A DNA stretch of 64,000 bases from UMGS1519 sp050951005 (GTDB lineage: Bacteria; Actinomycetota; Coriobacteriia; Coriobacteriales; Eggerthellaceae). The notes beneath the pieces are model-generated. The model made no database searches. It was given only the letters and a program-made list of their open reading frames with translations, and was not told the origin of the DNA. The stretch spans positions 62,001 through 126,000 of the forward strand of contig JBMNIP010000004.1 in NCBI GenBank assembly GCA_050951005.1. The letters run 5' to 3'. This document shows positions 17,307-25,629 of this stretch, piece by piece. Position numbers and translations under genes: made by a program. Every line of letters begins with the position of its first letter. The first letter of the stretch is position 1.

Positions 17307-17379
17307 ACTGCACGAACATACTCGATTTTTTCAAGTCGCGCCGATGGATGCGACAACGGTCTCTTTAAGGAGGAGCGAT

Positions 17380-18573
17380 ATGACGAAGGGCTACTATAGG
17401 GCAGCCTGGAATGACATCAAGAATTCCGAAGGATGGTTTGGCAAGTCCTGCCTACTCGGCCTGATCCTTTTCATTCCGGTTTTCGGAATCATGGTGGTTG
17501 ACGGCTATCTGCTGGGTTGGTCCCGCGAGATCGCCTGGAATCTGAACCGTCCGTTGCCGAAGAAGATCTTCGGCAACGAAGATGGCAAACTGTATCGCCG
17601 TGGCTGGTTCTCGTTCGTTATCGGACTGGTTATGTCCATCGTTCCGCTGATTATCTACATCATCGCGATGGCGGTGAGCGGCGATGACTCCTCTGGCCTG
17701 AACGTGGGCGCTGCCATTCTCATGATTCTCTGTGTACTTGCTACCATCTTGTTTGAAATGGCAGCTTGGGTGGGCGACATGCGTATGACCCTGTACGACA
17801 GCCTCGGTGCCGGTCTCGGATTCAAACAGATCTGGAAGATGATGGACCACGATTTCCCCGGGCTTCTCCGCATCTTCTGCATCGAACTGGTGTTGAGCAT
17901 TATTATCTGCCTGATTGTCTTCGTCGTCTTCTTCCTGGTATTCTTCATCGCTATCATGAGCGCGTTCGGCATCCTCAGCGGCTCTGGCGACCTGATGACG
18001 GGAGCGGGTGCAGCCGAGCTGGTCATGATCGTCCTGACCTTCCTGCCGCTGTTCCTGATAATGATGTATGTCATGAATGTGGCCACCGTCTTTGTCGCCA
18101 TGGTTGTCTTCCGCGCCATGGGTTACTGGACGCGCAACTTCCAAGTCGATAAATGGGGCGATAGGAATGCGCCGTTGCCGTTTGAGACACAGGCAACGCA
18201 GAATGCAGCAGCGACCAGCGATGCTGCAGCAGCCAGCGCGGCTGCTGCCGGTACGGCGGTTGGAGCAAGTGCCGGTGCTGCCGCGACGGGCGGTTCGGCT
18301 GCTGCTGCCGATGCGGCTGGGGCCCCGGCGGCTGCGGCACAGCAGGAACCCGGGGCTACCGAGGCGCCTTCGGAGCAATCGGAGCCTGCACCCGCTTCAG
18401 CTGACACTGATTCTGAATCCACACCTTCGACTCCGGCGCCCGATGCGCCGACCTTGACCGTCGATGTTGAGCATGCCCAGCCTGAGGCACCCGCTGAAAG
18501 CGGGAATCCTTCCGACCAAACGCCCGATGCATCCGGTTCGGCGGAAGATTCCTCTGCGGAACCGAAGGAATAG
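17380..18573 (+). CDS. DUF4013 membrane protein with long Ala/Pro-rich acidic tail
   Basis: A 397-residue protein. Residues 1-260 hold about six hydrophobic segments and match DUF4013-type integral membrane proteins (PVFGIMVVDGYLLGWSRE is characteristic). The last 135 residues are low-complexity, dominated by Ala, Pro, Glu, Ser and Asp, with no aromatic residue after the membrane domain. No function is known. ATG 17380 has AAGGAGGAG at ideal distance; the frame upstream to 17344 is not needed. A terminator follows directly. Confidence 0.8.
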   Translation: MTKGYYRAAWNDIKNSEGWFGKSCLLGLILFIPVFGIMVVDGYLLGWSREIAWNLNRPLPKKIFGNEDGKLYRRGWFSFVIGLVMSIVPLIIYIIAMAVSGDDSSGLNVGAAILMILCVLATILFEMAAWVGDMRMTLYDSLGAGLGFKQIWKMMDHDFPGLLRIFCIELVLSIIICLIVFVVFFLVFFIAIMSAFGILSGSGDLMTGAGAAELVMIVLTFLPLFLIMMYVMNVATVFVAMVVFRAMGYWTRNFQVDKWGDRNAPLPFETQATQNAAATSDAAAASAAAAGTAVGASAGAAATGGSAAAADAAGAPAAAAQQEPGATEAPSEQSEPAPASADTDSESTPSTPAPDAPTLTVDVEHAQPEAPAESGNPSDQTPDASGSAEDSSAEPKE

Positions 18574-18601
18574 GTTTCGGTTCGTCAGCCAGCTACCCGA
18601 A

Positions 18602-18635
18602 GCGGCGTCGGCTATTGTTGGCCGGCGCCGCTTTT
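18602..18635 (+). terminator. Rho-independent terminator after the DUF4013 gene
   Basis: GCGGCGTCGGC and GCCGGCGCCGC pair (one mismatch) around an 8-base loop, followed by TTTTC. It separates the upstream unit from the ribosomal operon. Confidence 0.8.
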
Positions 18636-18738
18636 CATCCGGTTTCTGGTCTATGCCTGCAGGTAGAATTCGTCATGCACCGTTTATGCGGTGTCTTATG
18701 TGCATCATGTGGGCACAGCGTCTGCTGCGGTAAATTCC

Positions 18739-18766
18739 TTGCCCCACCCTCGATTCCTGCTATAAT
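18739..18766 (+). promoter_or_regulatory. Promoter of the rplB-led ribosomal operon
   Basis: TTGCCC (18739-18744) and a perfect TATAAT (18761-18766) lie 16 bases apart. The resulting leader is about 115 bases and contains GCGTCCG pairing with CGGACGC (near 18774-18814), a candidate autoregulatory hairpin. The gap 18574-18888 holds nothing else I can name. Confidence 0.75.
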
Positions 18767-18888
18767 TCTCGTTTGCGTCCGCAGTTTTATGGATACACCC
18801 GGACGCGTGGTAACTCGGAGTCGTAAGCGGCTGTTCTCCCGGCAGGCGTTAAGCGGCGAGCGAGCCCACAGAACGAGAAAGGAAAACA

Positions 18889-19719
18889 ATGGGAGTTAAA
18901 CAGTATAAGCCGACCAGCCCCGGCCGTCGCTTCCAGATGGTGTCCGACTTTGCCGACATCACCACGGATAAGCCGGAGAAGTCGCTGCTGGAGCCGCTGC
19001 CGAAGAAGGCCGGCCGCAACAACAAGGGGCGCGTGACCGTCCGCCATCAGGGCGGTGGCAACAAGCGCCGTTACCGCGTCATCGATTTCAAGCGCAACAA
19101 GGACGGCGTTCCCGCCAAGGTTGCGACCATCGAATATGATCCGAACCGCAATTCCCGCATCGCATTACTGCACTATGTAGACGGCGAGAAGCGCTACATC
19201 CTCCAGCCGAAGGGTCTGAAGGTGGGCGATATCGTCGAGTCCGGTCCCGATGCTGACATCAAACCGGGCAACGCGCTGCCGCTGTCCGCTATCCCCGTTG
19301 GTACCCTGGTCCATGCCGTGGAGCTGCAGCCGGGCAAAGGTGCTGCAATCGCCCGTGCCGCCGGCACCAGCATCCAGCTCATGGGTAAGGAAGGCAAGTA
19401 CGCCATCCTGCGTATGCCTTCCTCCGAAATGCGCCGCGTGCTTCTGACTTGCCGCGCAACGGTTGGCGAAGTCGGCAACGCCGAATATGCCAACATCAAG
19501 ATCGGAAAGGCCGGCCGCAACCGTTGGAAGGGCATTCGCCCGAGCGTTCGCGGCACCGTTATGAACCCGGTCGACCATCCCCATGGCGGTGGCGAAGGCA
19601 AGAACAAGTCTGCTGGCCGTCATCCCGTTTCGCCTTGGGGCCAGCCTGCTAAGGGCCATCGTACCCGCAACCCGAAGAAGGCTTCGAGCCGCCTGATCAT
19701 CCGCCGCCGCAAGAAGTAG
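18889..19719 (+). CDS. rplB: 50S ribosomal protein L2
   Basis: L2 is needed for peptidyl-transferase activity and subunit association. The 276-residue protein carries GRNNKGRVTVRHQGGGNK near residue 45 and the conserved C-terminal block MNPVDHPHGGGEGKNK, whose histidine sits near the peptidyl-transferase centre, then the Arg/Lys tail. It is the first gene of the operon here, which is unusual since L3, L4 and L23 genes normally precede it. GAAAGGA precedes ATG 18889. Confidence 0.98.
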   Translation: MGVKQYKPTSPGRRFQMVSDFADITTDKPEKSLLEPLPKKAGRNNKGRVTVRHQGGGNKRRYRVIDFKRNKDGVPAKVATIEYDPNRNSRIALLHYVDGEKRYILQPKGLKVGDIVESGPDADIKPGNALPLSAIPVGTLVHAVELQPGKGAAIARAAGTSIQLMGKEGKYAILRMPSSEMRRVLLTCRATVGEVGNAEYANIKIGKAGRNRWKGIRPSVRGTVMNPVDHPHGGGEGKNKSAGRHPVSPWGQPAKGHRTRNPKKASSRLIIRRRKK

Positions 19720-19743
19720 TGCATAAGCGTTAAGGAGCAATAA

Positions 19744-20010
19744 GTGAGCAGAAGTTTGAAGAAGGGACCGTTCGTAGAGCCGCGCTTGCTGCAGCGCATT
19801 GTGGCCATGAACGAGTCCGGCGAAAAGAACGTTATCAAGACCTGGTCCCGCGCCAGCACCATCTTCCCGGAGATGGTCGGTCACACTATCGCCGTCCATG
19901 ATGGACGCAAGCATGTGCCTGTGTACATCACCGAGTCTATGGTTGGCCATAAGCTGGGCGAGTTCGCCCCCAGCCGCAAGTTCACCGGTCACGGCGGAAA
20001 GGACGAATAG
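19744..20010 (+). CDS. rpsS: 30S ribosomal protein S19
   Basis: S19 binds the head of the 30S subunit with S13. The 88-residue protein begins SRSLKKGPFV and has TWSRASTIFPEMVGHTIAVHDG and the closing LGEFAPSRKF, all family hallmarks. It starts with GTG at 19744 after AAGGAGCAA. It lies between rplB (24-base gap) and rplV. Confidence 0.98.
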   Translation: MSRSLKKGPFVEPRLLQRIVAMNESGEKNVIKTWSRASTIFPEMVGHTIAVHDGRKHVPVYITESMVGHKLGEFAPSRKFTGHGGKDE

Positions 20011-20015
20011 TCACA

Positions 20016-20357
20016 ATGGAAGCAAAAGCAGTTACCCGCTACGTGCATGTAGCGCCGAACAAGGCCCGTGCGGTCGTTGACCTGATTCGCGGCAAGGACG
20101 TCGAATCCGCTCGCGAGATCCTGGCGTTCACGAACCGTGCGGTTGCGGAAACCATCGAGAAGACGCTGAATTCCGCGGTGGCCAATGCCGTCAACAACAA
20201 CGGTATGTCCGAGAACGGCCTGTATGTCAAAGCGACCTATGTTGACGAGGGCCCCATCTGGAAGCGCATCCGTCCCCGTGCCAAGGGCTCGGCTTCGCGC
20301 ATCCGCAAGCGCACCAGCCACATCACCGTCATCGTTGCCAATCGAGAGGAGGCATAA
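20016..20357 (+). CDS. rplV: 50S ribosomal protein L22
   Basis: L22 lines the peptide exit tunnel through a long beta-hairpin. The 113-residue protein has the N-terminal AKAVTRYVHVAPNKARAVVD segment, the RGKDVESAREIL helix and the hairpin GPIWKRIRPRAKGSASRI. Mutations in that hairpin give macrolide resistance in other bacteria. The gene begins 6 bases after rpsS and ends 4 bases before rpsC. Confidence 0.97.
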   Translation: MEAKAVTRYVHVAPNKARAVVDLIRGKDVESAREILAFTNRAVAETIEKTLNSAVANAVNNNGMSENGLYVKATYVDEGPIWKRIRPRAKGSASRIRKRTSHITVIVANREEA

Positions 20358-20360
20358 GCA

Positions 20361-21077
20361 ATGGGTCAGAAAGTCAGCCCTACCGGCTTCCGTCTCGGCA
20401 TCACCGAGGATTGGCGCAGCCGCTGGTACGCAGACAAGGATTATGCAGCCAAGCTGCAGAACGATCTTGAGATCCGCAAGTTCCTGGACAAGGAGCTCGC
20501 TCATTCCGCAGTGTCTAAGGTGGAGATCGAGCGCGCTGGCGACAAGATCAAGATCATCATCACGACTGCCCGTCCGGGTGTCGTCATCGGCAAGAAGGGT
20601 GCCGAAATCGATGCCCTGCGCAAGAAGCTTGCAAAGGTTGCCGACGGCAAGGTGTCTATCGATGTCGTAGAGGTAAAGCGCCCCGAACTGGACGCCAACC
20701 TTATCGCACAGAACGTCGCTGAGCAGCTCGAGGGCCGCGTTGCTTTCCGCCGTGCGATGCGCAAAGCAGTTCAATCTGCCCGTAAGAGCGGTGCCAAGGG
20801 CATCCGCATCCAGTGCTCCGGCCGTCTGGGCGGTGCTGAGATGTGCCGTCGCGAGTGGTACCGCGAAGGTCGCGTGCCGCTGCATACGCTGCGTGCGAAG
20901 ATCGACTACGGCTTCGCGACTGCAGCCACCACCATGGGTTCGATCGGCGTTCAGGTTTGGGTCTATCACGGCGAAGTCCTGCCCGGCCAGAAGCCTATGA
21001 ACCCCGCTCTTGAAGGAACTTCCCGTTCTCGCGGCCGTGGCCGTCGAGACGACCGCAACGATAGGGGGAATAAGTAA
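20361..21077 (+). CDS. rpsC: 30S ribosomal protein S3
   Basis: S3 forms the mRNA entry site with S4 and S5. The 238-residue protein begins GQKVSPTGFRLGI; the KH domain contains the GxxG loop in VVIGKKGAEID, and the C-terminal domain has GRLGGAEMCRREWYREGRVP. The Arg/Gly/Asp-rich tail after residue 215 is variable in the family. Its TAA stop shares its last base with the rplP ATG, so translation is coupled. Confidence 0.98.
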   Translation: MGQKVSPTGFRLGITEDWRSRWYADKDYAAKLQNDLEIRKFLDKELAHSAVSKVEIERAGDKIKIIITTARPGVVIGKKGAEIDALRKKLAKVADGKVSIDVVEVKRPELDANLIAQNVAEQLEGRVAFRRAMRKAVQSARKSGAKGIRIQCSGRLGGAEMCRREWYREGRVPLHTLRAKIDYGFATAATTMGSIGVQVWVYHGEVLPGQKPMNPALEGTSRSRGRGRRDDRNDRGNK

Positions 21078-21493
21078 TGCTCGTACCTAAGCGCGTTAAG
21101 CACCGCAAGGTGCAGCGTGGCTCCATGAAGGGCAACGCTAAGGGCGGCACGAAGGTCACGATGGGCGAATACGGCGTCCAGGCGCTCGAGCGCGCCTGGG
21201 TTAGCAACCGCCAGATCGAAGCGGCCCGTGTCGCTATCACCCGTTACATGAATCGTGGCGGCCGCGTCTGGATCACCATCTTCCCGGACAAGCCCATTAC
21301 CAAGAAGCCTGCTGAAACCCGCATGGGCAAGGGCAAGGGTGCTCCCGAAGGATGGGTAGCAGTCGTCAAGCCCGGCCGCATCATGTTCGAGGTCGGCGGC
21401 GTCGATGAGGCTACGGCCAAGGAAGCGCTGCGTCTGGGCATCAACAAGCTGCCCATCAAGTGCAAGATCGTTAAGAAGGAAGGGCTGGAGTAA
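21077..21493 (+). CDS. rplP: 50S ribosomal protein L16
   Basis: L16 helps place the tRNA elbow at the A site. The 138-residue protein has PKRVKHRKVQRGSMKG at the N terminus, GEYGVQALERAWV, and the loop KPAETRMGKGKGAPEGWVA, which carries the family's conserved basic and Gly residues. Start and stop each overlap a neighbour by one base (TAATG at both ends), a sign of strict coupling across rpsC-rplP-rpmC. Confidence 0.98.
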   Translation: MLVPKRVKHRKVQRGSMKGNAKGGTKVTMGEYGVQALERAWVSNRQIEAARVAITRYMNRGGRVWITIFPDKPITKKPAETRMGKGKGAPEGWVAVVKPGRIMFEVGGVDEATAKEALRLGINKLPIKCKIVKKEGLE

Positions 21494-21696
21494 TGAAATA
21501 CGCCGAGGTTCGCGAGCTTTCTTCTGATGACCTTCAGTCGAAGCTCAAAGAATGCCGCGCTGAGCTCTTCAACCTGCGTTTCCAGATGGCTACCAGCCAG
21601 CTGGACAACACGGCTCGCGTCAAGCAAGTGAAGAAGGACATCGCCCGCATCCAGACCGAGATGCGTGCACGCGAAATTGCCGCTCAGGCGAACTAG
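21493..21696 (+). CDS. rpmC: 50S ribosomal protein L29
   Basis: L29 lies at the tunnel exit, near the signal recognition particle docking site. The 67-residue protein is two antiparallel helices with ELKECRAELFNLRFQMATSQL-type spacing: leucines followed by LDNTARVKQVKKDIARI. Length matches the family. It starts within the stop of rplP. Confidence 0.96.
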   Translation: MKYAEVRELSSDDLQSKLKECRAELFNLRFQMATSQLDNTARVKQVKKDIARIQTEMRAREIAAQAN

Positions 21697-21709
21697 GAGA
21701 AGGTGAAGT

Positions 21710-21970
21710 ATGAGCGAAGAACGTAATTCCCGCAAGGTTCGCCAGGGCGTCGTCGTCAGCGATGCTATGGACAAGACCATCGTGGTTAAGATTACCGAGC
21801 GTAAGCCTCATCCGGTGTATGGGAAGATGATGACCTCCACCAAGAAGCTCCATGCTCATGACGAGAACAACGAAGCCGGCGTCGGTGATACCGTGCAGGT
21901 TATGGAGACCCGTCCGCTGTCGAAGACAAAGCGCTGGCGTCTGGTGAAGATCGTCGAGAAGGCAAAATAG
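21710..21970 (+). CDS. rpsQ: 30S ribosomal protein S17
   Basis: S17 is a primary 16S rRNA binder with an OB fold. The 86-residue protein has RKVRQGVVVSDAMDKTI, then VYGKMMTSTKKLHAHDE and the closing ETRPLSKTKRWRLVKI, the family signature. AGGAGAAGGTG precedes ATG 21710. Confidence 0.97.
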   Translation: MSEERNSRKVRQGVVVSDAMDKTIVVKITERKPHPVYGKMMTSTKKLHAHDENNEAGVGDTVQVMETRPLSKTKRWRLVKIVEKAK

Positions 21971-22005
21971 TTCGATTTCGAACTTTTCAAGGAAGGTATT
22001 GAGCA

Positions 22006-22374
22006 ATGATTCAGATGCAAACCATGCTCGCGGTTGCCGATAACTCCGGCGCACGCAAGGTGCAGTGCATCAAGGTCCTGGGCGGCTCCAAGCGCCGCTA
22101 TGCCGGGCTCGGCGATGTGATCATCTGCAGCGTGAAGGAAGCTATCCCGAATGCAGCCGTGAAAAAGGGCGAAGTGGTTCGCTGCGTCGTCGTTCGCGTG
22201 AAGAAGGAAGTTCGCCGCAACGATGGCAGCTACATCCGCTTCGACCAGAACGCCTGCGTCCTCATCGATGCCAACGGTGAGCCCCGCGGCACCCGTATCT
22301 TCGGGCCGGTCGCTCGCGAACTGCGTGACCGTAAGTACACCAAGATCGTCTCCCTGGCTCCCGAGACGCTGTAG
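22006..22374 (+). CDS. rplN: 50S ribosomal protein L14
   Basis: L14 forms intersubunit bridges with 16S rRNA. The 122-residue protein shows MIQMQTMLAVADNSGARKV, the GDVIICSVKEA strand pair, FDQNACVLID and the terminal RELRDRKYTKIVSLAPE, giving the exact family length of 122. A 35-base gap separates it from rpsQ. Confidence 0.98.
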   Translation: MIQMQTMLAVADNSGARKVQCIKVLGGSKRRYAGLGDVIICSVKEAIPNAAVKKGEVVRCVVVRVKKEVRRNDGSYIRFDQNACVLIDANGEPRGTRIFGPVARELRDRKYTKIVSLAPETL

Positions 22375-22388
22375 GAAGAGGATGCGAT

Positions 22389-22706
22389 ATGGCAAAGATG
22401 AACATTAAGAAGGGTGACAAGGTAGTTGTCATCTCTGGCAAGGACAAAGGCGTCGAGTCTACCGTCATCGCCGCGTATCCTCGTGAGGGTCGCGTGAAGG
22501 TCGAAAAGGTCAATGTCGTTACGAAGGCGATCCATCCTTCCGCAACCAACACCCAAGGCGGACTAACGAAGATCGAGGCTCCGATCGATGTCTCCAACGT
22601 CATGCTGATCTGCCCCTCTTGCGGCAAGCCGACTCGTGTCGGCCATACGTTCGAGGATGGCAAGAAGTACCGTGCATGCAAGAAGTGCGGTGCTGCTATC
22701 AAGTAG
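22389..22706 (+). CDS. rplX: 50S ribosomal protein L24
   Basis: L24 nucleates 50S assembly. The 105-residue protein has the KOW motif in KKGDKVVVISGKDKGVE, then GGLTKIEAPIDVSNVMLIC and a CPSCGKP...CKKCG pair of cysteine motifs at the C terminus that could bind zinc, as in some actinobacterial and clostridial L24. The gap that follows (139 bases) holds three hairpins. Confidence 0.97.
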   Translation: MAKMNIKKGDKVVVISGKDKGVESTVIAAYPREGRVKVEKVNVVTKAIHPSATNTQGGLTKIEAPIDVSNVMLICPSCGKPTRVGHTFEDGKKYRACKKCGAAIK

Positions 22707-22727
22707 CCCTGGCAATACGGGTTTTAT

Positions 22728-22819
22728 CTGGATGCATCCATCAGGTGCATCCAGCTTGCAGTAATATGACCCTCGTGCGTTTTTTCGGACACGAGGGACG
22801 TAGGGTCGGAAATCCTACG
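22728..22819 (+). promoter_or_regulatory. Three successive hairpins between rplX and rplE
   Basis: CTGGATGCA/TGCATCCAG (22728-22754), CCCTCGTG/CACGAGGG (22770-22797, with a T6 run in its loop) and CGTAGG/CCTACG (22799-22819) follow one another in the only long gap of this part of the operon. None is followed by a strong T run. They may be a protein-binding site, a processing site, or a weak attenuator. TAATAT at 22762-22767 could be a -10. Confidence 0.6.
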
Positions 22820-22845
22820 TTCAAATCATCCAGAAAGGTGAAACA

Positions 22846-23385
22846 ATGGCTCCTCGTTTGAAGGAAAAGTACAACGAGATCGCCCCGACTCTGCAGAAGG
22901 AGCTGGGACTGACCAACGTCAATCAGATTCCGCGTCTGACCAAGATCGTCGTCAACATGGGTGTTGGCGATGCTGCGAGCGACTCCAAGTTGATGGACGG
23001 TGCTATCGCCGATCTGCGCACCATCACCGGCCAACAACCGCGCATCAATCGCGCCAAGAAGTCCATTGCAGCCTTCCATCTTCGCGAGGGCCAGGCTATC
23101 GGTGCCAAGGTAACCCTGCGTGGCGACCGTATGTGGGAGTTCCTGGACCGTCTGCTGTCCACGGCGCTGCCCCGCGTGCGCGACTTCCGTGGCATCAACC
23201 CCGATAGCTTCGACGGCCGTGGAAACTATTCTCTGGGTCTGTCCGAGCAGCTGATCTTCCCTGAAATCGAATACGACAAGGTTGATCGCACCCGCGGTAT
23301 GGATATCACGTTCGTGACCACCGCAGAGACCGACGAAGGCGCCCGTGCGCTGTTCGAAATGCTCGGATTCCCGTTCAAGAAGTAA
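22846..23385 (+). CDS. rplE: 50S ribosomal protein L5
   Basis: L5 binds 5S rRNA and contacts the P-site tRNA. The 179-residue protein has QIPRLTKIVVNMGVGDA, the RINRAKKSIAAFHLREG and IGAKVTLRGDRMWEFLDRL segments, and RDFRGINPDSFDGRGNYSLG, all family marks. AGAAAGGTG lies before ATG 22846. It is the first gene after the triple-hairpin gap. Confidence 0.98.
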   Translation: MAPRLKEKYNEIAPTLQKELGLTNVNQIPRLTKIVVNMGVGDAASDSKLMDGAIADLRTITGQQPRINRAKKSIAAFHLREGQAIGAKVTLRGDRMWEFLDRLLSTALPRVRDFRGINPDSFDGRGNYSLGLSEQLIFPEIEYDKVDRTRGMDITFVTTAETDEGARALFEMLGFPFKK

Positions 23386-23437
23386 TTTTGTTCATTATGT
23401 CGGCCGGACCGGCCGGCGTGAGGAAAGAAGGATTTGC

Positions 23438-23623
23438 ATGGCAAAGAAATCGATGATCGCCAAAGCAAAGCGCGAGCCGAAGTACTCGACGCGTAAGCAC
23501 AACCGTTGCACACGTTGCGGGCGTCCCCGTGCGTATTACCGCAAGTTCGGTCTGTGCCGCGTCTGCCTTCGCGAGCTGGCTAACAAAGGCGAACTGCCCG
23601 GCGTGACCAAGTCCTCTTGGTAA
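23438..23623 (+). CDS. rpsZ: 30S ribosomal protein S14 type Z
   Basis: Zinc-dependent short S14, 61 residues. Two CxxC pairs, CTRCGRPRAYYRKFGLCRVC, form the zinc ribbon, followed by RELANKGELPGVTKSSW. The zinc form can be replaced by a zinc-free paralogue under zinc limitation in bacteria that carry one; none is in this window. GAAAGAAGGA precedes ATG 23438; the frame upstream of it runs into rplE and is not coding. Confidence 0.97.
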   Translation: MAKKSMIAKAKREPKYSTRKHNRCTRCGRPRAYYRKFGLCRVCLRELANKGELPGVTKSSW

Positions 23624-23731
23624 GACCCAACCACTCGATCATGTCGCGGTGGGCTGTACGTTAAGGCGGAACCGCTACGGGCGATTCCGAACCGACGGAA
23701 CGGTTCATCAGGAACGAAGGAGAAAGCAAAC

Positions 23732-24130
23732 ATGAGCATGAACGACCCTATCGCGGATATGCTTACGCGCGTGCGTAATGCCAATACCGCAGGCCATGAT
23801 ACGGTTTCGATGCCGACCAGCAAGAAGCTCGTCGACATTGCCCGCATTATGAAGGAGGAGGGCTATATCGCCGACTACGTGGTTGAGCCCAACACCCCGC
23901 GCGACACGCTGACCATCACGCTGAAGTACGGCGAGAAGAAGGCCCGCACCATTCGCGGCCTGCGCCGGATTTCCAAGCCTGGCCTGCGCATCTACTGCGG
24001 TAAAGACAATCTGCCCCGCGTCCTCGGCGGACTCGGTACCGCGGTTATCTCCACGAGCAAAGGCGTCATGGCTGACCGCGATGCCCGTAAGCAGGGCGTT
24101 GGCGGCGAGGTCATCGCATACATCTGGTAG
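23732..24130 (+). CDS. rpsH: 30S ribosomal protein S8
   Basis: S8 binds helix 21 of 16S rRNA. The 132-residue protein starts SMNDPIADMLTRVRNAN and ends with GKDNLPRVLGGLGTAVISTS and a GGEVIAYIW tail, the canonical S8 C terminus. In E. coli S8 represses its own operon at a site near rplE; here the 108-base gap upstream contains GAACCG pairing with CGGTTC (about 23687-23706). Confidence 0.98.
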   Translation: MSMNDPIADMLTRVRNANTAGHDTVSMPTSKKLVDIARIMKEEGYIADYVVEPNTPRDTLTITLKYGEKKARTIRGLRRISKPGLRIYCGKDNLPRVLGGLGTAVISTSKGVMADRDARKQGVGGEVIAYIW

Positions 24131-24149
24131 GAAAGGAAGGCAATCAGAT

Positions 24150-24692
24150 ATGTCTCGTATCGGTAAACAGCCCGTCACCATTCCTGCTGGTGTTGAGGTG
24201 AAGATTGACGGTCACAAAGTCACCGTCAAAGGCCCGAAAGGTGAGCTCACCCGAGAGTTCAACCCGATAATGGCTATCAAGATGCAGGACAACGAGGTCG
24301 TTGTCGAGCGTCCGGATGATTCCCGTGAGGCGCGCAGCCTGCATGGTCTGACCCGTACGTTGATCAACAACATGGTTATCGGCGTTTCCGAGGGATACTC
24401 CAAGACCCTCGAGCTGGTCGGCGTCGGCTATCGTGCCACGCTGAAGGGCAAGAACCTGGAGATGTCCTTGGGCTTCTCCCATCCGGTAACGGTTACCCCG
24501 CCGGAGGGAATCGAGTTCGAGGTCCCGAGTCAGGATCAGATCATCATCAAGGGCATCAGCAAGGAAAAGGTCGGCCAGGTGGCCGCCGATGTCCGTGCGT
24601 GGCGCAAGCCTGAGCCGTACAAGGGCAAGGGCATTCGCTATCAGGGCGAGCATGTCCGCCGTAAGCTGGGCAAGGCCGCTAAGAGCGAATAA
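24150..24692 (+). CDS. rplF: 50S ribosomal protein L6
   Basis: L6 lies near the GTPase centre. The 180-residue protein has the duplicated fold: SRIGKQPVTIPAGVEV, VKGPKGELTREF, then GVGYRATLKGKNLEMSLGFS and the RNA-binding end PEPYKGKGIRYQGEHVRRK. ATG 24150 follows GGAAAGGAAGG; the longer upstream frame overlaps rpsH. Confidence 0.98.
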   Translation: MSRIGKQPVTIPAGVEVKIDGHKVTVKGPKGELTREFNPIMAIKMQDNEVVVERPDDSREARSLHGLTRTLINNMVIGVSEGYSKTLELVGVGYRATLKGKNLEMSLGFSHPVTVTPPEGIEFEVPSQDQIIIKGISKEKVGQVAADVRAWRKPEPYKGKGIRYQGEHVRRKLGKAAKSE

Positions 24693-24721
24693 GTGACGCA
24701 AGGAATCAGAAGGGATTAGCT

Positions 24722-25090
24722 ATGAAGAAACTGCAAGCAAAGCAAGCGGGATTGCGTCGCCGCCATGCTCGTGTTCGTGGCAAGGTTTCCGGCACGCCCG
24801 AGCGTCCGCGTCTTTGCGTTTCTCGTTCAAACTCCAATGTCTACGTTCAGGTCATCGATGACGTGGCTGGCAAGACCATTGTCGGCGCCTCCACGTTGGG
24901 CCCGGACTTCAAGGCTACCGGTGAAAAGGCAGCAACCGTCGAAGGCGCTGCCGCCATAGGAAAGATTATCGGCAAGAAGGCAATCGAAGCAGGTATCACG
25001 GAAGTCGTTTTCGACCGTGGTGGCCACCTGTATCACGGTCGCATCGCCGCTGTTGCGGATGGCGCTCGTGAAGCAGGCCTGAAGTTCTAG
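24722..25090 (+). CDS. rplR: 50S ribosomal protein L18
   Basis: L18 carries 5S rRNA into the central protuberance. The 122-residue protein has a basic N terminus, RRRHARVRGKVSGTPERPRL, the VYVQVIDDVAGKTIVGAST core and the closing DRGGHLYHGRIAAVADGARE. Length and order are standard. Confidence 0.98.
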   Translation: MKKLQAKQAGLRRRHARVRGKVSGTPERPRLCVSRSNSNVYVQVIDDVAGKTIVGASTLGPDFKATGEKAATVEGAAAIGKIIGKKAIEAGITEVVFDRGGHLYHGRIAAVADGAREAGLKF

Positions 25091-25101
25091 AGAGGTAGAG
25101 A

Positions 25102-25626
25102 ATGGCTCGTAGACAGGAAAAGAAGAGCGATGCCCCTGAGCTGCAGGAGCGCGTCGTTTACATCAACCGCGTATCCAAGGTCGTCAAAGGCGGCCGCCGT
25201 TTCGGATTGACCGCTCTGGTGGTTGTCGGTGACGGCAATGGCAAGGTCGGCGTCGGTATGGGCAAGTCCCAGGAAGTGCCGATTGCCATCAGCAAGGGCG
25301 TTGAGGATGCCAAGAAGAATATGTTCACGGTGCCGCTGACCCCGGAAAAGACACTGCCGCATGAGATCATGGGCGAATACGGTGCCGGCCGTGTGCTGTT
25401 GAAGCCGGCTACCCCTGGTACCGGCGTTATCGCCGGCGGCGCAGCCCGTGCCGTTCTGGAGCTTGCCGGCGTGTCCGACGTTCTGTGCAAGTCCCTGGGC
25501 ACTGACAACGTGCTGAACATCGTCAAGGCTACCGCTGCCGGTCTCCAGCAGATGGAAAGCCCCGAGCAGGTTGCCGAGCGCCGCGGCATCACCGTCGCGA
25601 AAATTCGCGGCTGGAAGGAGGACTAA
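25102..25626 (+). CDS. rpsE: 30S ribosomal protein S5
   Basis: S5 shapes decoding accuracy and translocation. The 174-residue protein has the double-stranded RNA-binding domain VVYINRVSKVVKGGRRFG, with the VVKGGR loop linked to spectinomycin response in other bacteria, followed by GNGKVGVGMGKSQEVP and the C-terminal ARAVLELAGVSDVLCKSLG. Confidence 0.98.
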   Translation: MARRQEKKSDAPELQERVVYINRVSKVVKGGRRFGLTALVVVGDGNGKVGVGMGKSQEVPIAISKGVEDAKKNMFTVPLTPEKTLPHEIMGEYGAGRVLLKPATPGTGVIAGGAARAVLELAGVSDVLCKSLGTDNVLNIVKATAAGLQQMESPEQVAERRGITVAKIRGWKED

Positions 25627-25629
25627 CCC

